64,000 nt of DNA from Vreelandella hamiltonii (GCF_014651775.1 NZ_BMXN01000006.1:1-64000); one strand, 5' to 3'; positions 52,203 to 60,847 are shown, counted from the first letter of the stretch. A program made the numbers and translations. The notes: generated by a model not told the origin, from the sequence alone.

Positions 52203-53723
52203 ATGATAAATAAATCTGAAAAGACTAAGACGCTGTTGGGAACTCGGCCTCTCAGCGAGGACGGCACCCATGTTGCCGAGTCGCCAATGGATATCGTTGT
52301 CCATGATGGCATCATCCAGGCAATTCGCCCTGCAGGGGCAGCTCCTCCTGAGGGTGATGCTATTGATGTCTCCGGTACACTAGCCATACCAGGCTTTATT
52401 AATGGTCACCATCACTCCCATGAAAATTTCCATAAGGGGCGCTATGACCGCTTGCCACTTGAACTGTGGATGAACTATGTGCGGCCGGCAAAGCCTTTGC
52501 CATTAACCTCTGACGATATATACCTACGCACTTTAGTTGGCGCTTGCCAAGCACTGCTATCAGGCACTACTTGTATCGTGGACGACTTCAATGCTTCACC
52601 ACTGCTCAATTCAGAGCATGTCGAGGCCGCACTTGCCGCTTATGAAGACATCGGAATCCGTGCGCTGCTTGGTCCCACACTATTTGATGTCCCGTTCCAT
52701 GAAAGTGTGCCATTTATCAAAGAAGAGTGTAGTCCAGCTACTCTGGCTAGTTTGGCGCCCAACAAAACGACCCCTGCAGCAGACTATCTTCAACTGGTCG
52801 AGTCGCTCGCAGCGACGCGTCACCCCCGCAATAATCGGGTAGGGGTGCTGCTCGCGCCCTCCGCGCCGCAACGCTGCAGCGATAGCCTGTTGGGGGAGGT
52901 AAGGGCAGTGGCTGACCGGACAGGTTTGCCGGTGATTATCCACGTGCAAGAAACCCGCCTTCAAGCTGCTTCGGCTTGGTACCAGAGAGGTAAGACACTT
53001 TTCCAACATCTTGACGATATTGGCTTTTTGGCACCTGGAACCTCGCTGATACATGCGGTGTGGCTCACTCCTGACGATATCGCACGGATTTCCGCCAGTG
53101 GTGCCAGCGTGCAGCATAACCCCAACAGTAACCTAAAGTTGGGGTCCGGCTTGATGCCCATGCGTGCGCTGTTAGATGCAGGTGTTAATGTCAGCCTGGG
53201 AACCGACGGTTGCGGCTCACTGGAGTCCACCGATATGCTCCGAGTGGTGGCCAACACGGCCTTACTTCACAAGCTGCGCGGCGACGACTATCGGCACTGG
53301 ATTGGCGCCGAAGAAGCGCTAGAGGCTGCTACAGTGGGTGGTGCTAGAGCTCTAGGTATGGAGGATCAACTGGGGCGGATAGCGACCGGCATGCGTGCGG
53401 ACCTAGTGCTCTATCGACTAGATGCGCCGGCTTTCACGCCGCTTAACAATCCGCTGCGCCAATTGGTGTTCGGTGAGAACGGTGGTGGCATTCACTCTGT
53501 ATGGGTAGAAGGCGAGCAGGTTGTTGCCGATGGCCAGATAACTACACTGAATCAGCGTGCAATATCTCAACGTATAGATCAGGCCATGCAGCGGTTGAGG
53601 CCTTTCATTGCAACCGCTGAGGGTATGACCGAAACCCTCCGACCCGCCTACGAGCGAATCTGGTCACGCTGTCAGGAGCTACCCTTGGCACCGGGCACGA
53701 TCCCAGCGCGGTTCAACGAATGA
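52203..53723 (+). CDS. Amidohydrolase of the ATZ/TRZ deaminase group
   Basis: The 506-aa protein has the metal motif NGHHHSHENFHKG, HVQET near residue 240 with the catalytic Glu, a His in LIHAVWLTPDD, NPNSNLKLGSG and the Asp of GTDGCGS. This set is complete, in contrast to the paralogue at 44009. Relatives act on purines, pyrimidines or triazines. The ribosome site is weak. Translation of the following membrane gene is coupled by an ATGA overlap. Confidence 0.88.
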   Translation: MINKSEKTKTLLGTRPLSEDGTHVAESPMDIVVHDGIIQAIRPAGAAPPEGDAIDVSGTLAIPGFINGHHHSHENFHKGRYDRLPLELWMNYVRPAKPLPLTSDDIYLRTLVGACQALLSGTTCIVDDFNASPLLNSEHVEAALAAYEDIGIRALLGPTLFDVPFHESVPFIKEECSPATLASLAPNKTTPAADYLQLVESLAATRHPRNNRVGVLLAPSAPQRCSDSLLGEVRAVADRTGLPVIIHVQETRLQAASAWYQRGKTLFQHLDDIGFLAPGTSLIHAVWLTPDDIARISASGASVQHNPNSNLKLGSGLMPMRALLDAGVNVSLGTDGCGSLESTDMLRVVANTALLHKLRGDDYRHWIGAEEALEAATVGGARALGMEDQLGRIATGMRADLVLYRLDAPAFTPLNNPLRQLVFGENGGGIHSVWVEGEQVVADGQITTLNQRAISQRIDQAMQRLRPFIATAEGMTETLRPAYERIWSRCQELPLAPGTIPARFNE

Positions 53724-54223
53724 ACCTTGAGTGGCTAGGTATACAGCTACTCGGCGGTGTGGCGGCATTAATAGGTGTTCTGGCTTTTCAGTGTCGCCAT
53801 GATGTTCGCATGCTAATGCTGCTATCAGGTTCGTGCTTGTTGTGGAGCCTGCATTTCCTGCTATTGGCGCAGCCTACGGCAGCCCTACTTAACTTGATAA
53901 CGGCTGCACGTAACCTCGTCTGTATGCACTGTCACGGTGTGTGGTTCGCCTCAGGCTTCATTAGCCTGTACCTCTTTACTGGTGGAGTTAGTTGGCAGAG
54001 TAGTTGGGATATTTTGCCTGTGATTGCGGTGGTTTCAGGAAGTGTTGGGGTATTCTTTTTCGTTGGTTTGCCGAGGCGTGGAGCTCTGCTGGTAGGCAGC
54101 CTGCTTTGGTTAGTGTTCAACTGGCAGGCGGGCTCATTACCCGGAGTTATAATGATGGGGGCAGATGTATTATCTAATATGTACAGAATTTTTCGCTGGA
54201 GAAAGCTTAATACAACGCATTAG
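53720..54223 (+). CDS. YgjV-like inner membrane protein
   Basis: The 167-aa protein has about five or six membrane helices and the YgjV-type pattern (MLSGSCLLWSLHFLLLAQPT, then ITAARNLVCMH and WLVFNWQAGSLPGVIMMGAD). Function is unknown; overlap with the amidohydrolase suggests a link to the island, perhaps transport. It is the last gene of operon 2. Confidence 0.78.
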   Translation: MNLEWLGIQLLGGVAALIGVLAFQCRHDVRMLMLLSGSCLLWSLHFLLLAQPTAALLNLITAARNLVCMHCHGVWFASGFISLYLFTGGVSWQSSWDILPVIAVVSGSVGVFFFVGLPRRGALLVGSLLWLVFNWQAGSLPGVIMMGADVLSNMYRIFRWRKLNTTH

Positions 54224-54512
54224 ACGATATGAGCAGGATCCAAGGTGGTCAAAGCGTCTGGAAAGTCTGCCTTTTGCTAGAGACTAGCAGACTTCCTTGG
54301 ACTCAAACACTAAGCACAATACTGAAGAAATGACGGGACAAAGAATCTGAGTTGTTTACCTGATGGGGGTAAATCACTTGCGGCCTAATTTTCCATTCGT
54401 TTTACTTTACAATTAGTCATCACCACCCCGCCTTTCACAGCGGGGCGTTTTCGTTGGTGAGGCATAGACCAGGCAGGGCTATCACACACCACTGTTGAGA
54501 CGTGCCGCTATC
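54224..54512. other. Non-coding stretch at the right edge of the catabolic island
   Basis: There is no gene here. Its first half is AT-rich without clear signals; it holds the hairpin at 54426, which resembles the one after the toxin-antitoxin operon. Confidence 0.6.
54426..54450 (+). terminator. Terminator after operon 2
   Basis: The stem CCCCGC-ctttcaca-GCGGGG is followed by CGTTTTCG. Its sequence and the following TTTTCGTTGGTGAGG resemble the flank of the hairpin at 33544. Confidence 0.75.
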
Positions 54513-54593
54513 CTAGAAACGCAGGCCGCCGCTGAATCCGAAAATCGCTACGATGACGACGACAATGACCACGATGGTAGTAGTAGAGGGCAT
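54513..54593 (-). CDS. 26-aa membrane microprotein
   Basis: The frame codes MPSTTTIVVIVVVIVAIFGF and six more residues, a single hydrophobic helix with a short polar start and basic end. AAGGA lies eight or nine bases before the ATG. Similar tiny one-helix proteins are often missed by gene finders. Function is unknown. Confidence 0.5.
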   Translation of the reverse strand: MPSTTTIVVIVVVIVAIFGFSGGLRF

Positions 54594-54720
54594 GATCTCT
54601 TCCTTTGAGAATAGTTGAAAGGTAAGCCTAGTCGGTGATGGGCGGTTTCGCACGCTTTGATAGGCCGATGCCCGGTGTTTGGCCGGGCATCGCAGTGGGG
54701 TGGGCGGTTATCGGGTGGGT

Positions 54721-54873
54721 TCAACCGCACTTGCAGTCATGGCCACAATCGGTAGAGCCATCGGAATGGCCCGTCGCACAGGCCGTCGAGCAGAAGAGTT
54801 GCCCCTCTTTTTCGATGGAGTGGCTGTCCACCTTGCAATGACACTTCGGGCATGCGCACTGTTGCTGAGACAT
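54721..54873 (-). CDS. Bacterial metallothionein (SmtA/PmtA-like)
   Basis: The 50-aa protein starts MSQQQCACPKCHCKVDSHSI and has ten Cys in the groups CACPKCHC, FCSTAC and CGHDCKC, plus His residues, the layout of Pseudomonas PmtA and cyanobacterial SmtA. It binds zinc or other soft metals in the cytoplasm. AGGAGG precedes the ATG. Confidence 0.93.
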   Translation of the reverse strand: MSQQQCACPKCHCKVDSHSIEKEGQLFCSTACATGHSDGSTDCGHDCKCG

Positions 54874-54968
54874 GGTAGAACCTCCTGTGGGTTGTCTCTT
54901 CAAGCGTAGTGCGCACCCTGGGTGTTATGTAATTGCGTTGTGAGGTTTTTTGCTGGTGATGGCTGCTG

Positions 54969-55778
54969 TCAAGGCGTCGAGCGCGCCAGGGCGCTGCCTA
55001 GCGCAAGGAAGTAGTCATGAAAGCGCTGGTTGATGCGTTCGCGCTGTTTGCCTTGCGGGTACAGGCCGCGTGCGGCTTCCGGAGAGCGGCGTGTGCCTTT
55101 GACCAGAAAGTGGTTCTTGATGGTGGGGGCATCTTGTACAAAGGCTTCGAAGGCTCGTGCGCATAGCTCTTCTGGCTTGCTGTAGTAGAGCTGGCCCATG
55201 GCGCGGTCGACCGCGGCCGAGTGGCGGAACAGCTCGCTGGGCTGCTGGCCATTCGGTTGCAGCAGGATGGCCTGAAAACAGGCCAGCAGGCGCTGGTTGA
55301 GCGGGTGCGCGATGGGCACGGCGTTTTGCAGCCAGGCGCTGGAGGCAAAGGCACTGGCAGGTAACTGCTGAAAACATTTGCGGGCGATGTAGTGGTCGAA
55401 GGCGTGAAACCATTCATGGGCAATGCTGCCAGGCCCAGCGTTCTTGGCCAGGGCAAAGCTTCGCTCAGCGGGGCTGTAATGCGCCGAGACGCCGGGTCTT
55501 CCGCCGGTACCGTATTGCAGAGCAAGCGTGCCATGCAGGGAAATGAGCGCTTCGTTGCCGTGCAGGATCAACATGAGATCGCAGAGCGCATCATGAAACA
55601 GCGTGGCGGCGTGGTCGCGCTCGGCGGGGGTGACCCAGCGGCCAATTTCGATGGCGCGAAAGTCGAACTGGCGGCGGATTGCGACAAAGTCGCTGCTACC
55701 TTCGGGCCGGTGCACGGGCCCTTGGCGAAAAAACTGCCTGGTATCGAGCATCACCCGGGTACCTGCTGAAAGGGGCAT
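54969..55778 (-). CDS. CLCA_X-type protein with an HExxH motif
   Basis: The 269-aa protein resembles the CLCA_X group of proteobacterial proteins. It holds SIAHEWFHAFDHYIARKCFQ, an HExxH zinc motif that suggests a metallopeptidase-like site. YYSKPEELCARAFEAFVQDA is another conserved piece. There is no signal peptide. The start is uncertain: ATG at 55778 or the one nine codons on. Function is not established. Confidence 0.72.
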   Translation of the reverse strand: MPLSAGTRVMLDTRQFFRQGPVHRPEGSSDFVAIRRQFDFRAIEIGRWVTPAERDHAATLFHDALCDLMLILHGNEALISLHGTLALQYGTGGRPGVSAHYSPAERSFALAKNAGPGSIAHEWFHAFDHYIARKCFQQLPASAFASSAWLQNAVPIAHPLNQRLLACFQAILLQPNGQQPSELFRHSAAVDRAMGQLYYSKPEELCARAFEAFVQDAPTIKNHFLVKGTRRSPEAARGLYPQGKQRERINQRFHDYFLALGSALARSTP

Positions 55779-55792
55779 GGGGAGGATACATA

Positions 55793-55827
55793 AAAAAAAG
55801 CGCCCTCACGAATGAGGACGCTTTTTT
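55793..55827. terminator. Bidirectional terminator
   Basis: The stem AAAAAGCGCCCTCA-CGAA-TGAGGACGCTTTTT (one mismatch) has A/T runs on both sides. Confidence 0.85.
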
Positions 55828-55854
55828 CATCGCGGTACAGAGCGTCCTGAATGA

Positions 55855-55941
55855 TCAGTCCGTGTACTGCGGTACTTCTTCTTCCCTGATTGACGAAAGC
55901 TCGTCCTGAGCTTGCTCGGTCCCTGAATCGTCTTCGCTCAT
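55855..55941 (-). CDS. Possible acidic 28-aa microprotein
   Basis: The frame codes MSEDDSGTEQAQDELSSIRE and eight more acidic residues and is followed by the terminator at 55793. The ribosome site is poor. It is listed as a candidate only. Confidence 0.25.
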   Translation of the reverse strand: MSEDDSGTEQAQDELSSIREEEVPQYTD

Positions 55942-56165
55942 CCTAAGCGCACATTCCCTTGTCACGCGGTATCCCTGCCGCGAACGCTTTGAACTATAGG
56001 TGAGTGACAATTAATGTACAAGATAAAATTGTATTTTTATTGTACTTGAATAGTACAGAAATGCTGCTACTCGATCATAAAGTGTATATTTAACAAATGT
56101 TTATATTTTTACAGTTGGCACGAAAAATAGCAGGCTAAATAGCCTGCCGGTGAAATGGGTTATCG
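55942..56165. other. AT-rich intergenic stretch
   Basis: Apart from AT-rich sequence with repeats of TGTAC (near 56016, 56043 and 56053) nothing was seen here. Confidence 0.5.
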
Positions 56166-57830
56166 TCAGCGCGTCAGATGATCGCGCAGGCGCTGCAATT
56201 GCTCAGCATCCCAGCCGTCGGGTTCGGTGAGGGCTGCCCAGGCATCGATGTAGTGTTCGGCGGCGATTTCATGCCCATAGCCGTCGGGGGCGCTGCCCAC
56301 GGTCAGGTCGACCAGCAGCTGTAGCATGGTCACCACGGGGTACCAGCGTAGCGCTGGAGAAACATCTGGCCCACGAGGTGCACGCATCCACTCGGGTTCT
56401 CGCCAGAACGCCGCAGGCTCGAAAAAGGTGATGGGGTCGCTGGCATATTGCAGAAACGCAATGCGGAAATCTCCCCATGGGGCAGCGGCTTCCTCCAGCC
56501 CTTGGGTCTGGTTCATGAACCTTACAACCGCGCCCTCGCGAAACGTGGGGAGCCATGCAGGGGAACCCGGATCGCGGTCGGCGGTCACGGCGCGCCAGGT
56601 GTCGCTGCGAAACGGAGGGCCGCTCCACAGCACGCCTTGAAAGGGGTCGTCGATGATATCGTAAAGATCGAAGGATAGATCCGAGTTGAGCGCGCCCAGG
56701 CTCAGGCCAAAGAGGTAAAGCTGCGGTCGCTCATCGCTTGGCAGCTGGCTCCAGTAGCGGTAAATGGCCGAAAACAGCGCGCGGGCACTCTCGACGCCGT
56801 ACTCTGCTTCGGAGATCAGCGACAGGTGGCTGGGTAGATACGAGTACTGGGCGGCCACCGTGGCAATATCGCCGCGATGAAGATACTCCACGCTGTGCTG
56901 GGAGCGAGGGTCGATCCAGCCGCGGCCAGTGGGGGTCGCGATGACCATGACCGAGCGTTCGAACCCGCCGGTTCTGATCAGCTCTTCGAGGGCCAGCTCG
57001 GCGCGCTGAGTGGCGGTTTCGGCGGCGTTCAGCCCGACATAGACGCGAATGGGGTCGAGCGCGGGCTCACCCAGAAACGCTTCCATATCCTCGGCCGTAG
57101 GGCCTTGGGTGACGAAGCGCCTGCCCCGGCTGCCCAGCGCTTCCCAACTGATCAGCGACTCGGCGCTGCCGGGCACATTGGCCGCTTGCGGGGGGCTCAG
57201 GTCATCCTGCATCAGCTCGTCCACCTGCTGGTAGGAGCGGTCAGCCACCTGTAGTGCGTAAGAAAAGATGACGCCCTCGATGATCAGCCAGAACAGCGCC
57301 ACGGCGGAGACGATCCCCAGCACCTGGGCCGTGCGATGGGGCAGCACATGGGCAAGCTTGTACGAGAGCAGCTTGAAGGTGCGCTTGAACAGCCGCGCGA
57401 CCAGCAGCAGACTCAGAAAGACCCCCATGGTGATCAGCGCCACGGCCAGCGGGCGTGTGCCGCTGGTGGGGTCCATCTCCATCAGTTCGCGAATGCTGTT
57501 TTGCCACTCGGCCGCGCGCCATAGAAAAATCACCGACACCACCAACGCGACCAGGGCGGCCAGCTGCTTGAGCGTGCGCTCCAGGGCGGCTTTGGGCTCT
57601 GGCAGGTGCAGGTAGTGCCACAGCGTGCGCGCAATGACGCCCAGGGCATACCCCGCCGTGACGCTGAGCCCGGAGACGATGCCCTGAGCCAGCAAGGGGC
57701 GGGGCACCAGACTTGGAGTGAGTGAGAAGGCAAAAAAGAGCGTGGCAAGCAGTAGACCCGTGCCCGACAAGCGGTTCAGCAAGGGCCTCATGCGAAAGTG
57801 CTCGAGACGGTTTTCCATAACGTTTTTCAT
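56166..57830 (-). CDS. Membrane alpha/beta-hydrolase-family protein
   Basis: The approx. 554-aa protein has about five N-terminal membrane helices (residues 30-220) and a C-terminal alpha/beta-hydrolase domain with the nucleophile motif FGLSLGALNS and preceding HSVEYLHRGDIATVAAQYS. This is the layout of the DUF2319-like Abhydrolase_9 family (PF10081 with its N-terminal membrane part). Substrate is unknown. No good ribosome site was found; ATG at 57830, 57818 or 57791 may be used. Confidence 0.85.
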   Translation of the reverse strand: MKNVMENRLEHFRMRPLLNRLSGTGLLLATLFFAFSLTPSLVPRPLLAQGIVSGLSVTAGYALGVIARTLWHYLHLPEPKAALERTLKQLAALVALVVSVIFLWRAAEWQNSIRELMEMDPTSGTRPLAVALITMGVFLSLLLVARLFKRTFKLLSYKLAHVLPHRTAQVLGIVSAVALFWLIIEGVIFSYALQVADRSYQQVDELMQDDLSPPQAANVPGSAESLISWEALGSRGRRFVTQGPTAEDMEAFLGEPALDPIRVYVGLNAAETATQRAELALEELIRTGGFERSVMVIATPTGRGWIDPRSQHSVEYLHRGDIATVAAQYSYLPSHLSLISEAEYGVESARALFSAIYRYWSQLPSDERPQLYLFGLSLGALNSDLSFDLYDIIDDPFQGVLWSGPPFRSDTWRAVTADRDPGSPAWLPTFREGAVVRFMNQTQGLEEAAAPWGDFRIAFLQYASDPITFFEPAAFWREPEWMRAPRGPDVSPALRWYPVVTMLQLLVDLTVGSAPDGYGHEIAAEHYIDAWAALTEPDGWDAEQLQRLRDHLTR

Positions 57831-57882
57831 GGCCTGGTTCGAGGGCAATCCATTTGGCGAGTGGGTTCCAGACGCTACCGTA

Positions 57883-58680
57883 TTAGAAACGGTAGGTCAG
57901 TGATACCCCACTCAGCGCCTGCCAGGGGCTTCCCAGCTCATCGACGATCGGGCTGTCGGCGGCGTTGCCGGTCAGTCGGGTAGCACCGACGAAGCCGGTG
58001 GCTGTCCACTCAGGGGTCAAGGCGTAACTCAGGCTGGCGTTTGCGCCCAGCCGCCAATAGCCGCCATCCGGTGCGTAGGTGGCCACTCCGCTGCGGGCGC
58101 TATCCAGGTCGGAAACGCCATACAGAGATTGAGTCCAGCGCTCGTTGGAGTAGTTGACGCTGGGGGATAGCACCAGCAGCAAACGCTCGCTGAGCGGGGT
58201 GCGCAGGGTGGCGCTCGCCGAGAACGTGGCGCCTTCCATGTCGCCGGTCACTGCGCGGCTGCCAGCCACGCTGTAGCGCCAGGGCCCATCCTGGTAACTG
58301 ACCCGCAAGCCCAGCGTGGCGCCACCATCGATTTTTTCGAAGGCGCCAAGGTCACCCTTGTTATCGCGGCCGAAGGTGTAGCCGATAAAGGGCGAGGCGC
58401 TCCAGTTGCCCTGGCGCAAGGCGTGCCACTCGATGCCGTCGCGCAGATTGATGGAAAGCTGGTCGCCATAGGCCAGGTTCAGTACGGGCAGTGCGCGGGC
58501 TTCGTAGTCGTCGCTACCGGCATAATCAGGGGCGTAAGCAACTCCCGCGCCCACGCTGCCGCTCCATTGGTCGGCCTGCGCCATGGGGGCCAGGGCCATG
58601 CAGGCGAGCGTTACCAGGCAGCCCAGGGGGCGTAAGTGGGAGCGAGAGTAACGGCTTGAAATCAGGGAGCGAGTCGGCAT
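57883..58680 (-). CDS. MipA/OmpV-family outer membrane protein
   Basis: The 265-aa protein has a signal peptide ending near MAQADQ and the family opening WSGSVGAGVAYAPDYAGSDD, and ends with a beta-barrel signal SGVSLTYRF (aromatic last residue). The MipA/OmpV group are small outer-membrane barrels, some linked to murein enzymes or antibiotic uptake. It is divergent from the sRNA pair. Confidence 0.92.
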   Translation of the reverse strand: MPTRSLISSRYSRSHLRPLGCLVTLACMALAPMAQADQWSGSVGAGVAYAPDYAGSDDYEARALPVLNLAYGDQLSINLRDGIEWHALRQGNWSASPFIGYTFGRDNKGDLGAFEKIDGGATLGLRVSYQDGPWRYSVAGSRAVTGDMEGATFSASATLRTPLSERLLLVLSPSVNYSNERWTQSLYGVSDLDSARSGVATYAPDGGYWRLGANASLSYALTPEWTATGFVGATRLTGNAADSPIVDELGSPWQALSGVSLTYRF

Positions 58681-58785
58681 GGGAGCATCCAGAATGTGAG
58701 AGAAACGTGCATGATTGTATGTTTGGTTTAAAACCAATCGCAAGCCAGCGCTTGATATTTATCACGGCCCGCCCATAAAAACTTT

Positions 58786-58814
58786 TTGACCTTTCATATC
58801 CCAGGTTAGATAAC
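58786..58814 (+). promoter_or_regulatory. Promoter of the first GGA-rich sRNA
   Basis: TTGACC (58786-58791), 17 bases, GATAAC (58809-58814). The shared sequence ATCYCAGGTTA appears before both sRNAs (58798 and 58982). Confidence 0.65.
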
Positions 58815-58820
58815 TCGACG

Positions 58821-58981
58821 TCTATAAGGCGCACTGTGTGCCCATGACGCAGGGACAGCGTTACAAGGAAGTGCAAGCAGGGAGTGCTTGCGGCGCACAA
58901 GGATGCATGGACAGGACGTTCGTGAAGTGGGATCAGGGAGGACCTGATAAAGCCTCGGCCAGCGATGGTCGGGGTTTTTTT
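58821..58981 (+). ncRNA. CsrA/RsmA-sequestering sRNA candidate 1
   Basis: There are many GGA motifs: AGGGA (58851), AAGGA (58865), AGGGA in the loop of the perfect hairpin GCAAGC-AGGGAGT-GCTTGC (58873-58891), AAGGA (58899), AGGA in the loop of CATGGAC-AGGAC-GTTCGTG (58906-58924) and AGGGAGGA (58935). A terminator stem CCTCGGCC/GGTCGGGG with T7 ends at 58981. This is the plan of CsrB/RsmZ RNAs that bind and block the translation regulator CsrA. Confidence 0.82.
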
Positions 58982-59020
58982 ATCTCAGGTTAATGCAGTT
59001 GTCACATAGAAGCTGCAGAG

Positions 59021-59168
59021 TAGGCAATGGCATAAGGAAAGGTGCCTTCAGGGAGTACTATCAGGCAAGGAGCGCTTGAGCACCAGGGATGCATGAACAG
59101 GACGTTCATGAAGAAGGATCAGGGAGGAGTCAGTACAACCCCGGCCAGTCATGGCCGGGGTTTTTTTT
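59021..59168 (+). ncRNA. CsrA/RsmA-sequestering sRNA candidate 2
   Basis: A homologous copy follows directly: AAGGA (59034), AGGGA (59050), AAGGA (59067), AGGGA (59085), AGGA in the loop of the perfect hairpin CATGAAC-AGGAC-GTTCATG (59092-59110), AAGGA (59114) and AGGGAGGA (59121), then terminator CCCCGGCC-AGTCAT-GGCCGGGG and T8. The 5' end is uncertain; a weak TTGTCA/TAGGCA promoter lies at 58999-59026. The stem bases differ from copy 1 but still pair. Confidence 0.8.
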
Positions 59169-59188
59169 GCCTATTCGCCCATCGTGGC

Positions 59189-60643
59189 TCAAGGCGTGGG
59201 CAGCAAAAGCGGCATGATGAAATAGACGAACAGGGTAATCACGAGGGCGCTGACCAGGTTCATGGCAATCCCCGCCTTGGCCATCTGCTTGATCGTGATA
59301 CGCCCACTGGAGAACACGGCCGCGTTGGGCGGCGTCGAAATGGGCAGCATGAAGGCACACGTGGTGGCGAGTGCCACGGCCACCATGAGGCCCAGCGGGT
59401 TGCCCGTGGTGATGGCGGCTGCCAGGCCTGCGGTAATCGGCAGGGCCATGTTGGCAGTGGCCGTATTGGAGATGATTTCGGTCAGGAACAGCATCAGCAG
59501 GACCATGAACAGCAGCAGCAAGAAGTAATTGACGCCATCCAGCAGCTGCAATTGCTGGCTGATCCAGCCCGTCAGGTCACTGGCGCTGAACGCTGCGGCC
59601 AGCGACATGCCGCCGCCCCACAGGATGAATAGCCCCCAGGGCAGGTTTTTCATGTCGTCCCAGATCAGCAGGCTGCGTTTTTCACTATGGGCCGGGATGA
59701 TGAACAGCGATACCGCAGCGATCACGGCAATCAGCGTGTCGTTGATCGGCAGGTCGAAAAAGGGGGCCAGCCAGCCCCGCAGCGCCCAGGCCAGAGCGGT
59801 CAAGACGAAGACGGTGAGGACGCGCTTCTCGTCCTTGGTGATGGGGCCGAGCTTCTCCAGCTCCTGGGCCACGAAGTTGACTTCCAGGCGTGTATTGGGC
59901 ACCCGGGAATAGATACGGGTGAGATAGACATACAGCACGACCAGCAGCAGCAGGGTCAGCGGTAGGGCAAAGATCATCCACTGCAAAAAGCTGATTTCGA
60001 TGTCGAAGAACTGCGGAATCATGGCGACCACGATGGCGTTGGGCACCGAGCCGATAATCGTCGCCAGACCGCCGATGGACGCGGCATACGCCACGGTGAG
60101 CAGCAGCGTACGGGCAAAGGCCTCGCGCTCCTGGGGGCCAAACTGATCGCGCTCATCCAGCTCGCCCAGCAGGGCAACGGCGATGGGCAGCATCATCAGC
60201 GCGGTGGCCGCATTGGAAATCCACATCGAGAGAAAGGCCGAAGCAATCAGAACCCCCAGCACGATGCTGCGCAGGCTGTTGCCGATCCGGTTGACGATGG
60301 AGAGCGCGATACGGCGGTGCAGGTTCCAGCGCTCGATGGCGATGGCCAGAATGAAGCCCCCCATGTACATATAGATGACCGGGTTGGCATACCCCACCAC
60401 TGCATCGTTCATGGGCATCACCCCCGTCAGCGGGAGAACGATCATGGGCAGGAACGAGGTCACGGGAATGGGCACCGGCTCGGTCACCCACCATACCGCC
60501 ATCCAGGCCGTCAGCCCCAGAACGATGCGCGGCATGGGGTCGATCAGCGTCGTGGGCATGGCCAATTGAATGAGCACGAACAGTAGCGGTCCGGCGAACA
60601 GCGGCGTCCAGCGTCGCCACTCTTGCGTTAGTGCAACCATCAT
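59189..60643 (-). CDS. SLC13/DASS-family sodium-dicarboxylate transporter
   Basis: The 484-aa protein has about 12 membrane helices and the DASS signatures NAATALMMLPIAVAL (SNA/T motif) and SNTATANMALPITAGLAAA, ending with ISTPPNAAVFSSGRI. It probably takes up succinate, malate, sulfate or similar anions with sodium. It is convergent to the second sRNA. Confidence 0.93.
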   Translation of the reverse strand: MMVALTQEWRRWTPLFAGPLLFVLIQLAMPTTLIDPMPRIVLGLTAWMAVWWVTEPVPIPVTSFLPMIVLPLTGVMPMNDAVVGYANPVIYMYMGGFILAIAIERWNLHRRIALSIVNRIGNSLRSIVLGVLIASAFLSMWISNAATALMMLPIAVALLGELDERDQFGPQEREAFARTLLLTVAYAASIGGLATIIGSVPNAIVVAMIPQFFDIEISFLQWMIFALPLTLLLLVVLYVYLTRIYSRVPNTRLEVNFVAQELEKLGPITKDEKRVLTVFVLTALAWALRGWLAPFFDLPINDTLIAVIAAVSLFIIPAHSEKRSLLIWDDMKNLPWGLFILWGGGMSLAAAFSASDLTGWISQQLQLLDGVNYFLLLLFMVLLMLFLTEIISNTATANMALPITAGLAAAITTGNPLGLMVAVALATTCAFMLPISTPPNAAVFSSGRITIKQMAKAGIAMNLVSALVITLFVYFIMPLLLPTP

Positions 60644-60823
60644 TATCTCCTGATTTCAAAATTTACTTAATTAGAAAGGAAAAATTTAGGGCTGCATCCT
60701 ACCACTTAGGTTTATTAATCGTTGGTTGTAAGAGTAAGACTTTGGTCGTGAATAAAGAAACATTAGCCACGGGGGAGGTTTGAAAACCGAGTGCCAGTAG
60801 AAGGCTGGAGAGAGGAGAGAGAA

Positions 60824-60847
60824 CCCCCGGCCAGCGCAGGCCGGGGG
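60824..60847 (-). terminator. Terminator of the M42-like gene
   Basis: On the minus strand the stem CCCCCGGCC-TGCGCT-GGCCGGGGG is followed by TTCTCTCTCC. It is strong in GC with a modest T-run. Confidence 0.75.

Noticed and set aside
33903-54223. A complete nicotinate, uracil or purine degradation pathway
   Set aside because: Some families overlap, but key enzymes such as a ring hydroxylase, dihydropyrimidine dehydrogenase, ureidopropionase, xanthine dehydrogenase and ureidoglycolate lyase are absent.
58906-58981. Simple intergenic terminator repeats as the only content before the SLC13 gene
   Set aside because: The conserved GGA loops upstream of both hairpins show more structure than plain terminators.
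59042-59632. A 196-codon plus-strand frame over sRNA 2 and the SLC13 end
   Set aside because: It runs through a strong terminator and opposite the transporter gene, and its translation is low-complexity Gly/His/Gln.
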